Below are positions 25,397 to 31,384 of a DNA stretch of 31,384 bases, in pieces. This DNA comes from Veillonella parvula (GTDB lineage: Bacteria; Bacillota; Negativicutes; Veillonellales; Veillonellaceae). The first letter of the stretch is position 1; every line of letters starts with the position of its first letter. Position numbers and translations under genes: made by a program. The notes under the pieces are model-generated. The model was not told where the DNA came from and did not search any database. It was given only the letters and a program-made list of their open reading frames with translations. The stretch is from NCBI GenBank assembly GCA_947096075.1, contig CAMUQE010000003.1, positions 1 to 31,384 of the forward strand, given 5' to 3'.

Positions 25397-25440
25397 ATCC
25401 CTCAGTAGTTTATAATCAATATTATTCTTGAATTCAACGT

Positions 25441-25458
25441 ATTATCATTATCATTTTT
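25441..25458 (-). promoter_or_regulatory. Fur-box-like operator over the recJ start of transcription
   Basis: The minus strand reads AAAAAT-GATAAT-GATAAT, two perfect copies and one partial copy of the GATAAT hexamer that builds Fur boxes. The right arm matches 12 of 12 bases of the classical 19-mer, the left arm poorly. The site sits just downstream of a TATAAT -10, where a bound repressor would block initiation. Assignment to Fur is inference. Confidence 0.6.
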
Positions 25459-25462
25459 ATTT

Positions 25463-25491
25463 ATTATACCTTAAAAGTCAAATAAAATAAA
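25463..25491 (-). promoter_or_regulatory. Candidate promoter of the recJ-rel-MBL-fur-hemZ-hisS-aspS run
   Basis: There is a perfect -10 TATAAT at 25463-25468 with a poor -35 TTTATT (25486-25491) 17 bp upstream. A TTGACT at 25476-25481 could instead pair at 17 bp with AAAAAT at 25453-25458. Either promoter would be overlapped or adjoined by the Fur-like site. Confidence 0.5.
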
Positions 25492-25545
25492 CTATTTTAT
25501 ATATTTTATTCTCATTTAAACTTTGCTATTTTCTCAACAAGAAAG

Positions 25546-25570
25546 AGCCTCCTATTATCAATAGGAGGCT
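25546..25570 (-). terminator. Terminator of hydG
   Basis: A perfect 10-bp stem GCCTCCTATT / AATAGGAGGC with a 3-nt loop lies 18 nt after the hydG stop. A flanking A-T pair extends it. The minus strand continues TCTTTCTTG, a T-rich tract, so this is a good intrinsic terminator separating hydG from recJ. Confidence 0.82.
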
Positions 25571-25587
25571 TCATATCAGTGAATTCC

Positions 25588-27006
25588 TTAGAACCGGAAG
25601 TCCCGTTCGCCGTCTTTCATCTGTGCAATATAAGCTTTAGCTTTATCTTTAACTAAATCATTTTTGATATTTTCTAACTGTTGTTCAATGACCTTAGAGC
25701 CATGAGCCTTAGTCTTTTCATCACCGTAATCCATAATATATTCGTTCAATGTCATCAACGCATTTGGTTGACAACAGTTGTGAATTTGACCGGATTTTGC
25801 AAGAGCCATAAAGCGATCTCCAGTTCTACCTGCACGATAACAAGCAGTACAAAAGCTTGGAACATACCCAAGATCTAGCAACCAGTTAACGATTTCATCT
25901 AATGTACGCGTATCACTACGATCAAATTGTGCCGTATTATCTTCTGGCTTTTCTTCTTCTTTGTAACCACCTACGCTAGTACGAGATCCACCACTAATTT
26001 GGGAGATACCTAATGCCAAGCCACGTTCACGCATGGACTGACTTTCACGAGTGGACATAATCATACCTGTATACGGTGTGGATACGCGGATAAGAGCAAC
26101 AATTTTTTCAAATACATCATCAGGCACAGCATTACTGAAATCATCTACATCGATATCATCAGCTGGACAAATACGAGGTACAGAAATAGTATGTGGACCT
26201 ACCCCATACACAGCCTCTAAATGTTCAGCGTGCATCAACAATCCAACGAAATCGTATTTGTAATGTTCTAAGCCATAAAGAACACCGATACCTACATCAT
26301 CAATACCACCTTGCATAGCGCGGTCCATCGCCTCTGTATGGTAGGCGTAGTCGCTCTTAGGGCCTGTAGGATGTAAGGCTTCATAATTTTCTTTATTATA
26401 TGTTTCTTGGAATAATGTATATGTACCAATACCAGCTTCATGTAATTTTTTGTAATCCTCAACGGAACAAGCTGCAATATTTACGTTTACACGGCGGATT
26501 TCACCATTTTTATTTTTGATACCGTAAATCGTCTTGATGGATTCCAAAATATATTCAAGTGGATTATTAAGAGGATCTTCACCAGACTCAATTACGATAC
26601 GCTTATGGCCCATCGCTTCTAACGCAATAACCTCTTCTCTGATTTGGTCTTGCGTTAATTTTTTACGTTTAATATCGCGGTTTTTGGAGTGATACGGACA
26701 ATACACACATCCATTGATACAATAGTTAGACAAATATAACGGTGCAAATAGAACAATACGATCGCCGTAGATAGCCTTCTTAATTTCCTTTGCTAAAGCA
26801 AAAAGCTTCTCCTTATATTCAGGTAACGGACATTCTAAGAGAACTGCTGCTTCTCGGTGGTTTAATCCCTTAAATGTAGCAGCTTTCGCTAAAATAGCAT
26901 CTAACAACTCCCGATTTTCCTTGTTTTCCTCTGCATAGGCAAGAGTATCAAGGATTTCCTGATGGGAAATAAATTCCTCCGCCTTTGGAGATTTTACATC
27001 ATACAT
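25588..27006 (-). CDS. hydG: [FeFe]-hydrogenase H-cluster maturase HydG (radical SAM tyrosine lyase)
   Basis: HydG cleaves tyrosine to supply CO and cyanide for the iron cofactor of [FeFe]-hydrogenase. From the ATG at 27004-27006 it has 472 residues, the family size. The radical-SAM motif CINGCVYC puts cysteines at about 96, 100 and 103. The C-terminal second-cluster motif is present: CTAC followed, 21 residues later, by CC, fitting CX2CX22C. This, and RAGRTGDRFMALAKSG, separates HydG from the thiamin enzyme ThiH. GAGGT lies 7 nt before the ATG; an in-frame GTG at 27042 would add 12 residues, but it falls in a palindrome and has no good ribosome site. The partners hydE, hydF and the hydrogenase are not in the window. 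It is a single-gene unit with its own promoter and terminator. Confidence 0.95.
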   Translation of the reverse strand: MYDVKSPKAEEFISHQEILDTLAYAEENKENRELLDAILAKAATFKGLNHREAAVLLECPLPEYKEKLFALAKEIKKAIYGDRIVLFAPLYLSNYCINGCVYCPYHSKNRDIKRKKLTQDQIREEVIALEAMGHKRIVIESGEDPLNNPLEYILESIKTIYGIKNKNGEIRRVNVNIAACSVEDYKKLHEAGIGTYTLFQETYNKENYEALHPTGPKSDYAYHTEAMDRAMQGGIDDVGIGVLYGLEHYKYDFVGLLMHAEHLEAVYGVGPHTISVPRICPADDIDVDDFSNAVPDDVFEKIVALIRVSTPYTGMIMSTRESQSMRERGLALGISQISGGSRTSVGGYKEEEKPEDNTAQFDRSDTRTLDEIVNWLLDLGYVPSFCTACYRAGRTGDRFMALAKSGQIHNCCQPNALMTLNEYIMDYGDEKTKAHGSKVIEQQLENIKNDLVKDKAKAYIAQMKDGERDFRF

Positions 27007-27029
27007 AGTACTTACCTCAAATCTTTCCA

Positions 27030-27042
27030 GTGGCAATGCCAC
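27030..27042. promoter_or_regulatory. 13-bp palindrome in the hydG leader
   Basis: GTGGCA-A-TGCCAC is a perfect 6-bp inverted repeat around one base, about 24 nt before the hydG start codon and roughly 60 nt after the predicted transcription start. It could be a repressor operator or a small leader hairpin. I do not recognise the regulator. Confidence 0.4.
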
Positions 27043-27083
27043 CCCTCTTTAGGTTTATGAAAGTATATGACAACCAGTCTTCT

Positions 27084-27100
27084 AGTATTTCACTGATACT
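27084..27100. promoter_or_regulatory. Inverted repeat AGTAT-N7-ATACT at the hydG start of transcription
   Basis: The two 5-bp arms are perfect and span the predicted +1 region immediately downstream of the -10 element at 27107-27112. That position suits a repressor operator. The regulator is unknown. Confidence 0.35.
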
Positions 27101-27106
27101 GTACAT

Positions 27107-27115
27107 AGTATACCA
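27107..27115 (-). promoter_or_regulatory. Extended -10 promoter for hydG
   Basis: The minus strand reads TGG-TATACT, a TGn extended element (27113-27115) followed by a 5-of-6 match to TATAAT (27107-27112). No strong -35 is seen. The leader to the hydG ATG is about 95 nt. A 7-bp inverted repeat ATTCCTA / TAGGAAT (27117-27140) lies where the -35 would be. Confidence 0.5.
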
Positions 27116-27154
27116 CTATTCCTACTAAAAAATATAGGAATTTGATACACAACA

Positions 27155-27188
27155 AAAGGTTGCCTCCTCCTAGGAGGAAGCAACCTTT
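27155..27188 (-). terminator. Terminator of the iron-importer operon
   Basis: A 9-bp stem AAAGGTTGC / GCAACCTTT is extended, past one mismatch, by the inner palindrome TCCTCC-TA-GGAGGA. On the minus strand it is followed by TTGTTGTG after the final TTTT. It lies 136 nt after the binding-protein stop, a long distance, so the transcript would carry a 3' tail. The opposite strand is also T-rich enough for bidirectional use. Confidence 0.75.
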
Positions 27189-27323
27189 ATTTCATGGGGA
27201 ATTCTAATCTATATCGATTATCTATATAGAATATGACTAAAATGTATGTATCTAAATTTTTAAACAATTATATATTAACCCTTACAATCTATTACTAAAT
27301 TTATGACACATACTTAGTCAGTC
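27189..27323. other. AT-rich 3' untranslated stretch of the importer operon
   Basis: This 135-bp stretch completes the 317-bp gap between the binding-protein gene and hydG. It holds one small inverted repeat, TCTATAT / ATATAGA (27208-27230), and no open frame, promoter or RNA family that I can support. Confidence 0.4.
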
Positions 27324-28412
27324 CTATTTCCCCCACGTATCATACAATTCTTTCATAGCTCGCTCTTTTGCTATAATGCCATGAGCCATCCATAATGTGC
27401 TATCCACTTGCAATACATGATCTGCTTTTACAGCAGGCAAGTTTTTCCATAACTCATCCTTTTTTAGATTAGCTAACCGTTGATCTGCAATTCCTTGGTT
27501 ATTCGCACTAGAAGCACCATAACCGGAGGATACTATTAAATACCCCGCATCAAGATCTGGTAAATGTTCTAAAGAAATAGCATTATTTGTAGGGTTAAGT
27601 TCAGTTTCTAATACCATATCAGGTGGTTTAACATTAAGCAATTCAGCCATAAAGACGTTCATATCACTTTTCATATATGGATATAAACGAATTTCTTTAT
27701 TTAAAATTCGTAGAAAAGCTACCGTTTCCCCTTGCATATGTTCGGCTAAAGCTATGCGTGTTTTCTTCGCCTGCGTATAGTATTCTTTCAAACGAGCTTC
27801 ACCTTTTTCAGGAACACCAAGTGCTTTAGCAATTGTTAATAATGCAACTTCTTCCTTATTTACATTGACGGAGATAGTTGGAGCAATTTTAGAAAGCGCA
27901 TTATATGCCGCTTTACCATAAGAATCACGCATAATAATCAAATCAGGTTTTAAAGCCTGAATCTGCTCATAATTGATAGTCTTTGTTTCATCATTAATAC
28001 TAAAATTTTGAACATTACGCTCCCTTAACTCATTAAAAAGATAGCTTTTTTCATTAAAGTTTGCCCCTATAAAAGGTTCATCCAGCGCAATCATAGGATC
28101 TTCTGTTCGAACTACTACAATACGTTTATGTTCCTTAGGCATAACCGTTTTGCCTAGCTTATGAGTAACAATAATCTTATCTCCTTCAACAGTAACGATT
28201 TTATCTGCTGCTTTTTGAATACTTGTTAATCGTTTCTTAAACTCTTTATCAATTTCTTTTGGATCATTTGATCTTTCAAGAGCTGTTTTTATTTTATCAT
28301 CAAGACTAGCATAGATGGCCTCATGGGTCATACCATTTTCTTGAAGAGCACATCCAGCAATCCCCATAAGCACACAAGCCCCTAAGAGACCTGACAGTAA
28401 CAAACGCTTCAT
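27324..28412 (-). CDS. Iron-siderophore/heme ABC transporter substrate-binding lipoprotein (FecB/FepB type)
   Basis: This is the periplasmic binding component of the importer encoded just upstream. From the ATG at 28410-28412 it has 362 residues. The signal peptide ends in the lipobox GIAGC, with Cys21 as the lipidated residue. A charged helical stretch (about 30-75), not usual in the family, precedes the class III binding fold: KRIVVVRTEDPMIAL, INYEQIQALKPDLIIM, SKIAPTISVNV and the closing PAVKADHVLQVDSTLW. The ligand (ferric siderophore, heme or cobalamin) cannot be read from sequence; Fur-like boxes at the operon promoter favour iron. GAGG lies 6 nt before the ATG, within the end of the ATPase gene, whose stop is 1 nt away. 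An upstream in-frame ATG nine codons earlier lacks a signal-peptide start. Confidence 0.9.
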   Translation of the reverse strand: MKRLLLSGLLGACVLMGIAGCALQENGMTHEAIYASLDDKIKTALERSNDPKEIDKEFKKRLTSIQKAADKIVTVEGDKIIVTHKLGKTVMPKEHKRIVVVRTEDPMIALDEPFIGANFNEKSYLFNELRERNVQNFSINDETKTINYEQIQALKPDLIIMRDSYGKAAYNALSKIAPTISVNVNKEEVALLTIAKALGVPEKGEARLKEYYTQAKKTRIALAEHMQGETVAFLRILNKEIRLYPYMKSDMNVFMAELLNVKPPDMVLETELNPTNNAISLEHLPDLDAGYLIVSSGYGASSANNQGIADQRLANLKKDELWKNLPAVKADHVLQVDSTLWMAHGIIAKERAMKELYDTWGK

Positions 28413-28413
28413 A

Positions 28414-29223
28414 CTACACCTCACGTGCCGTATGTCCATAATTCTTTATAGAATAAGGAATACAGAAAGGACGATCCGTCTTAGGATCATTCATAATCGT
28501 GGAATCTACACCGAACACATCTTTGAGCATTTCATTATGGAAAATATCATGTGGCGTGCCTTCGTACTGAATTTTTCCATCCTTCATGGCAACTAAATAA
28601 TCGGCGAAGCGAGCTGCTTCATTAAGTTCGTGAATAACCATAATAATTGTCTTGTTATACATTTTATTCAAATGCTCTACCAGGTGTAATACATCCATCT
28701 GATGAGATACATCAAGGAAGCTCGTAGGCTCATCGAGGAATAAAATATCTGTATTTTGGGCGATGGCCATAGCAATCCATGCGCGTTGCCGTTGTCCACC
28801 AGACATATTTGTAATACCACGATCAGCAAATTGAAGCAATTCGGTTTCTTTCAAAGCCCACTCTACAATTTCTTTATCTTCTTTTGTAGTACGGGCAAAT
28901 AAACTGCCTTGATGCGGTGCACGTCCATACATAACAAGTTCGCGAACAGTGATTTCACCAGGTGCTGTAGGATTTTGAGGTAAAATGGCAACCTTCTTCG
29001 CTAGTTCACGACTACCATAATCACTAATAGACTTACCATCTAATAATACATCACCATCCATGGGACGAATAATGCGACAAATTGTTTTTAACAACGTAGA
29101 TTTACCACAACCATTAGCACCAATCAATGCTGTCACTTTACCTTCTGGAATTGTAAGGTTCAAGTTTTCTATAATTTTTGTATCACCATAACCAGTGGTT
29201 AGGTTTTTAACTTCTAATTTCAT
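28414..29223 (-). CDS. Iron-siderophore-type ABC transporter ATP-binding protein (FecE/FhuC)
   Basis: The 269-residue ATPase powers the FecCD permease pair. Walker A GANGCGKST is at 35-43, the ABC signature MSGGQRQRAWIAMAIAQ follows the Q-loop ILPQNPTAPGE, and Walker B is DILFLDEPTSFLDV with the D-loop and switch histidine (MVIHELNEAARFAD). This sequence is typical of the FecE/FhuC class. The protein is cytoplasmic and membrane-associated. It starts 14 nt after the second permease and ends 1 nt before the binding protein, so all four genes form one unit. Confidence 0.95.
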   Translation of the reverse strand: MKLEVKNLTTGYGDTKIIENLNLTIPEGKVTALIGANGCGKSTLLKTICRIIRPMDGDVLLDGKSISDYGSRELAKKVAILPQNPTAPGEITVRELVMYGRAPHQGSLFARTTKEDKEIVEWALKETELLQFADRGITNMSGGQRQRAWIAMAIAQNTDILFLDEPTSFLDVSHQMDVLHLVEHLNKMYNKTIIMVIHELNEAARFADYLVAMKDGKIQYEGTPHDIFHNEMLKDVFGVDSTIMNDPKTDRPFCIPYSIKNYGHTAREV

Positions 29224-29237
29224 TTATATCTCCCTTT

Positions 29238-30236
29238 TTATACTTTTGTTTTCGCTAAAATATACAAGAAGTATGGTGCCCCAATCAAGGCTACAATAAT
29301 CCCTAAAAGGATTTCGTCAGGCGCAATAATAGCTCGGCCAATCCAATCGGCAGTGACCACTAAAATAGCTCCAATTAATCCTGTTAACGGCAAGAAATAT
29401 GCATGGTCGGCACCAACTAAACGACGTGCAATGTGAGAGGAAATAAGCCCTACAAAACCAATACTACCACCGATAGCTACACAGAACCCAGACAAAAGAA
29501 CTGCAATAATTAGGTATACGAATCTAGAACGATTTATATGTACCCCAAGTCCAATCGCCGTTTCATCGGCTAAACTTAATAGATTTAGCTCCATATAGCG
29601 AGCATAAAGAATAAGAGATAATATAATGACTACTGGTGCAAGCACCCATACATGTTCCCAAGTATTACCAGAAATAGTACCAATAGTCCAAGTATTGACT
29701 AAATAAAATTTATTAGGATCCAGACGTGTTACGAGTAAGACTTGCAATGCATGGAACCCCGCACTCATAGAAATACCTGTTAAGATTAAACGATATGGCG
29801 AAATAACATCGCGACCTCGACAAGATAAGAGATAAATTAAAAGCGCTGCCACAACAGCACCAGCTACCGCAACAGTTGGTAATGTCCAAATTCCCCACGC
29901 CGTTGTAGAACCTGCAAAATATACTAAAAGAACTACACCTAAGCCAGCACCAGCATTCACGCCTAACAAGCTTGGGCTAGCCAATTCATTACGAGATATA
30001 GTTTGAAAAATGGCACCAGACATAGCAAGGCCCATACCAATAAATACAGCCAAAATAGTGCGAACTAAACGGAAATCAAAAACCGTAAGGTTTTCTACGT
30101 CATTACCACCGCCAAAGAGAATTCGAAAAAGATCAGATGTAGACATATCACTAAATCCTGTATGAAGATGTCCATACATAGCAACTAATAACATAAGTGT
30201 CATAACGAAAGAGTAGGCAAAAAAACGTTTTTTCAT
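29238..30236 (-). CDS. FecCD-family iron ABC transporter permease (second permease)
   Basis: The 332-residue integral membrane protein has roughly nine or ten hydrophobic segments and the BtuC/FecCD signatures: RTILAVFIGMGLAMSGAIFQ near the start, LASPSLLGVNAGAGLGVV, and the cytoplasmic coupling region GSIGFVGLISSHIARRLVGADH that contacts the ATPase. It pairs with the other permease as a heterodimer. GGAGGG lies 7 nt before the ATG, and the stop of the preceding permease is 1 nt upstream. Confidence 0.94.
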   Translation of the reverse strand: MKKRFFAYSFVMTLMLLVAMYGHLHTGFSDMSTSDLFRILFGGGNDVENLTVFDFRLVRTILAVFIGMGLAMSGAIFQTISRNELASPSLLGVNAGAGLGVVLLVYFAGSTTAWGIWTLPTVAVAGAVVAALLIYLLSCRGRDVISPYRLILTGISMSAGFHALQVLLVTRLDPNKFYLVNTWTIGTISGNTWEHVWVLAPVVIILSLILYARYMELNLLSLADETAIGLGVHINRSRFVYLIIAVLLSGFCVAIGGSIGFVGLISSHIARRLVGADHAYFLPLTGLIGAILVVTADWIGRAIIAPDEILLGIIVALIGAPYFLYILAKTKV

Positions 30237-30237
30237 C

Positions 30238-31260
30238 TTATTTCCCTCCCTTACGATTTGCTAAATAAATAAAGAATGGAACACCTACAAGCGCAGTAAT
30301 GGCACCTAATGGTGTTTCAAATGGAGGATTTACGATACGTGCTACAACGTCTGCAATCATAACAAGAACTGCACCAAAGAGTGCAGAGAATGGAATTACA
30401 AGACGATAATCGATGCCCACGAGTTTACGTGTTATATGTGGAATAACGAGACCTACAAAACCGATAGGACCGGCTAGAGCAACAGCAGAACCGCTAAGAA
30501 TAAGTACTGTCAAACCAGATAGCACACGGACGCGATTTAAATTACTACCTAAACCAATCGCCACCTCTTCGCCAAAGCTTAAGAGTGTAACAGATTTAGA
30601 AACATACATAGCAATAAGAATACCAATAATAGTCCAAGGCAATACGAGTACAACTTGTTCCATGCGAATACCGCTAATACCGCCGGCAGTCCAGAAACTT
30701 AACTCTTGTGCGACTTGGAAGTACACAACAAGCATATGTGTAATAGCTACAAATACTGCACTAATAGCCGTACCTGCAAGTGCAAGATATACAGGGGTAG
30801 CTTTACCTCCTACGCGTTTAGCAAGAGCTAAAATGAATAGTGTTGCCAACGCAGCCCCAGCAAAGGAAAATAAAATGCTTCCATTTAAGGTTAAATAAGG
30901 AAATACAATCATTCCAACAGCTAGACCAAAACTAGCACCTGCGTTAATTCCCAAAACAGAAGGACTTGCCATAGGATTATTGGTAACACCTTGCATCAGT
31001 GCACCTGATACGGCAAAGCTAATACCTACAACGATACCTGCTATCATACGTGGTAAGCGCAATGTTTGAACGATCATCTGTCCTATACTATTAGGATCAT
31101 AGTTGATAAAGGATAGAATAATATCATCTAGGCTGATATAGCGTATCCCAATGAAGAGTGAACCAAGAGATGTGGCAATTAAAATAGCTAAGGCTAATAT
31201 ACCTAGTAGCGTAGTTTTAGCTGTACGCCCTCCCCTTGTTTCTACATCATAATTGCTCAT
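30238..31260 (-). CDS. FecCD-family iron ABC transporter permease (first permease)
   Basis: From the ATG at 31258-31260 it has 340 residues. Signatures are QTLRLPRMIAGIVVGISFAVSGALMQ, MASPSVLGINAGASFGLAVG and the coupling loop GPIGFVGLVIPHITRKLVGIDYR. Hydrophobic segments run throughout, with a short polar N-terminus in the cytoplasm. AAGGAG lies 5 nt before the ATG, so the in-frame TTG five codons earlier is rejected. It is the first gene of the importer operon and follows a promoter flanked by two Fur-box-like sites. Confidence 0.94.
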   Translation of the reverse strand: MSNYDVETRGGRTAKTTLLGILALAILIATSLGSLFIGIRYISLDDIILSFINYDPNSIGQMIVQTLRLPRMIAGIVVGISFAVSGALMQGVTNNPMASPSVLGINAGASFGLAVGMIVFPYLTLNGSILFSFAGAALATLFILALAKRVGGKATPVYLALAGTAISAVFVAITHMLVVYFQVAQELSFWTAGGISGIRMEQVVLVLPWTIIGILIAMYVSKSVTLLSFGEEVAIGLGSNLNRVRVLSGLTVLILSGSAVALAGPIGFVGLVIPHITRKLVGIDYRLVIPFSALFGAVLVMIADVVARIVNPPFETPLGAITALVGVPFFIYLANRKGGK

Positions 31261-31297
31261 AAAAACTCCTTGCAAAACAAAATACTATAGAATTTAC

Positions 31298-31312
31298 TGA
31301 TATATTATATCA
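31298..31312. promoter_or_regulatory. 7-1-7 Fur-box-like palindrome over the importer -10
   Basis: TGATATA-T-TATATCA is a perfect 7-1-7 palindrome, the geometry of the Bacillus-type Fur box TGATAAT-N-ATTATCA, with which 10 of 14 bases agree. It covers the -10 element, so bound repressor would block the polymerase. Confidence 0.6.
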
Positions 31313-31333
31313 ACACTCTTCTATCTTTTTCAA
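31304..31333 (-). promoter_or_regulatory. Promoter of the iron-importer operon
   Basis: The minus strand has -35 TTGAAA (31328-31333), an 18-bp spacer and a perfect -10 TATAAT (31304-31309). Transcription would start near 31297, with a leader of about 37 nt to the first permease. Confidence 0.78.
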
Positions 31334-31350
31334 TAATAAATCTCAATATC
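31332..31350 (-). promoter_or_regulatory. Fur-box-like site upstream of the importer -35
   Basis: The minus-strand 19-mer starting GATATTGAGATT matches the classical Fur consensus at 14 of 19 positions by eye. It ends inside the -35 hexamer, so together with the palindrome at 31298-31312 it brackets the promoter. The low complexity of the region tempers the call. Confidence 0.5.
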
Positions 31351-31384
31351 ATTTATAGAAATAATACAATATTAAGAACAATAT

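Noticed and set aside
25588..27042. Reading the radical-SAM gene as thiH, and starting it at the upstream GTG
   Set aside because: The C-terminal CX2CX22C second-cluster motif marks HydG. The GTG has no good ribosome site and lies in a palindrome, while the ATG at 27004-27006 has GAGGT 7 nt upstream.
1..31384. CRISPR array, insertion sequence, prophage or defence system
   Set aside because: No regularly spaced direct repeats, transposase-like frames, target-site duplications or defence-type proteins are visible; all supported genes are housekeeping or transport genes in familiar neighbourhoods.

Overview
The window looks like core chromosome of a diderm Firmicute of the Negativicutes, most probably Veillonella. 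That placement is inferred from protein character, moderate AT-richness and gene order; no database search was possible. The two halves carry neighbourhoods familiar from Firmicutes: rodZ-rimO-cinA-recA-recX-rny, and recJ-rel-(MBL)-hisS-aspS-6S RNA-rarA. I saw no insertion sequences, prophage, CRISPR arrays, tRNAs or rRNAs. Every gene I can support lies on the minus strand, so transcription runs from high to low coordinates.

Layout in transcription order. (1) 31260-27324: iron-siderophore/heme-type ABC importer (two FecCD permeases, ATPase, lipoprotein binding protein) behind a TTGAAA-18-TATAAT promoter flanked by two Fur-box-like sites, ending at a strong hairpin. (2) 27006-25588: hydG, the [FeFe]-hydrogenase maturase, with an extended -10 promoter, two small palindromes and a terminator. 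(3) 25396-15489: a tightly packed run recJ, rel, an MBL hydrolase, fur, hemZ, hisS and aspS, with several stop/start overlaps. A Fur-box-like GATAATGATAAT sits on the recJ promoter, so this run may be controlled by the Fur protein it encodes. (4) 15412-15236: 6S RNA with its own promoter. (5) 15002-13701: rarA. (6) 13618-8393: ftsK, a short RodZ-like gene and ygiQ, closed by a hairpin. (7) 8330-3111: a membrane-anchored orphan solute-binding protein, rimO, cinA, recA and recX. (8) 2935-1391: rny from a consensus-like TTGACA-17-TAAAAT promoter, then a 13-bp terminator hairpin. (9) 1134-1: the N-terminal 378 codons of dnaG, running off the left edge.

The genes serve housekeeping: replication and repair (dnaG, recA, recX, recJ, rarA), chromosome segregation (ftsK), RNA turnover and global transcription control (rny, 6S RNA), stringent response (rel), translation (hisS, aspS, rimO), and iron, heme and hydrogenase metabolism (fur, hemZ, importer, hydG). 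I found no clearly new defence or mobile system. The most useful leads are regulatory: the Fur-like site on the recJ-to-aspS run, the paired Fur-like sites on the importer, the odd start region of rny, and the unexplained palindromes before hydG and dnaG. An AspRS residue also suggests tRNA-dependent Asn (or Gln) synthesis.
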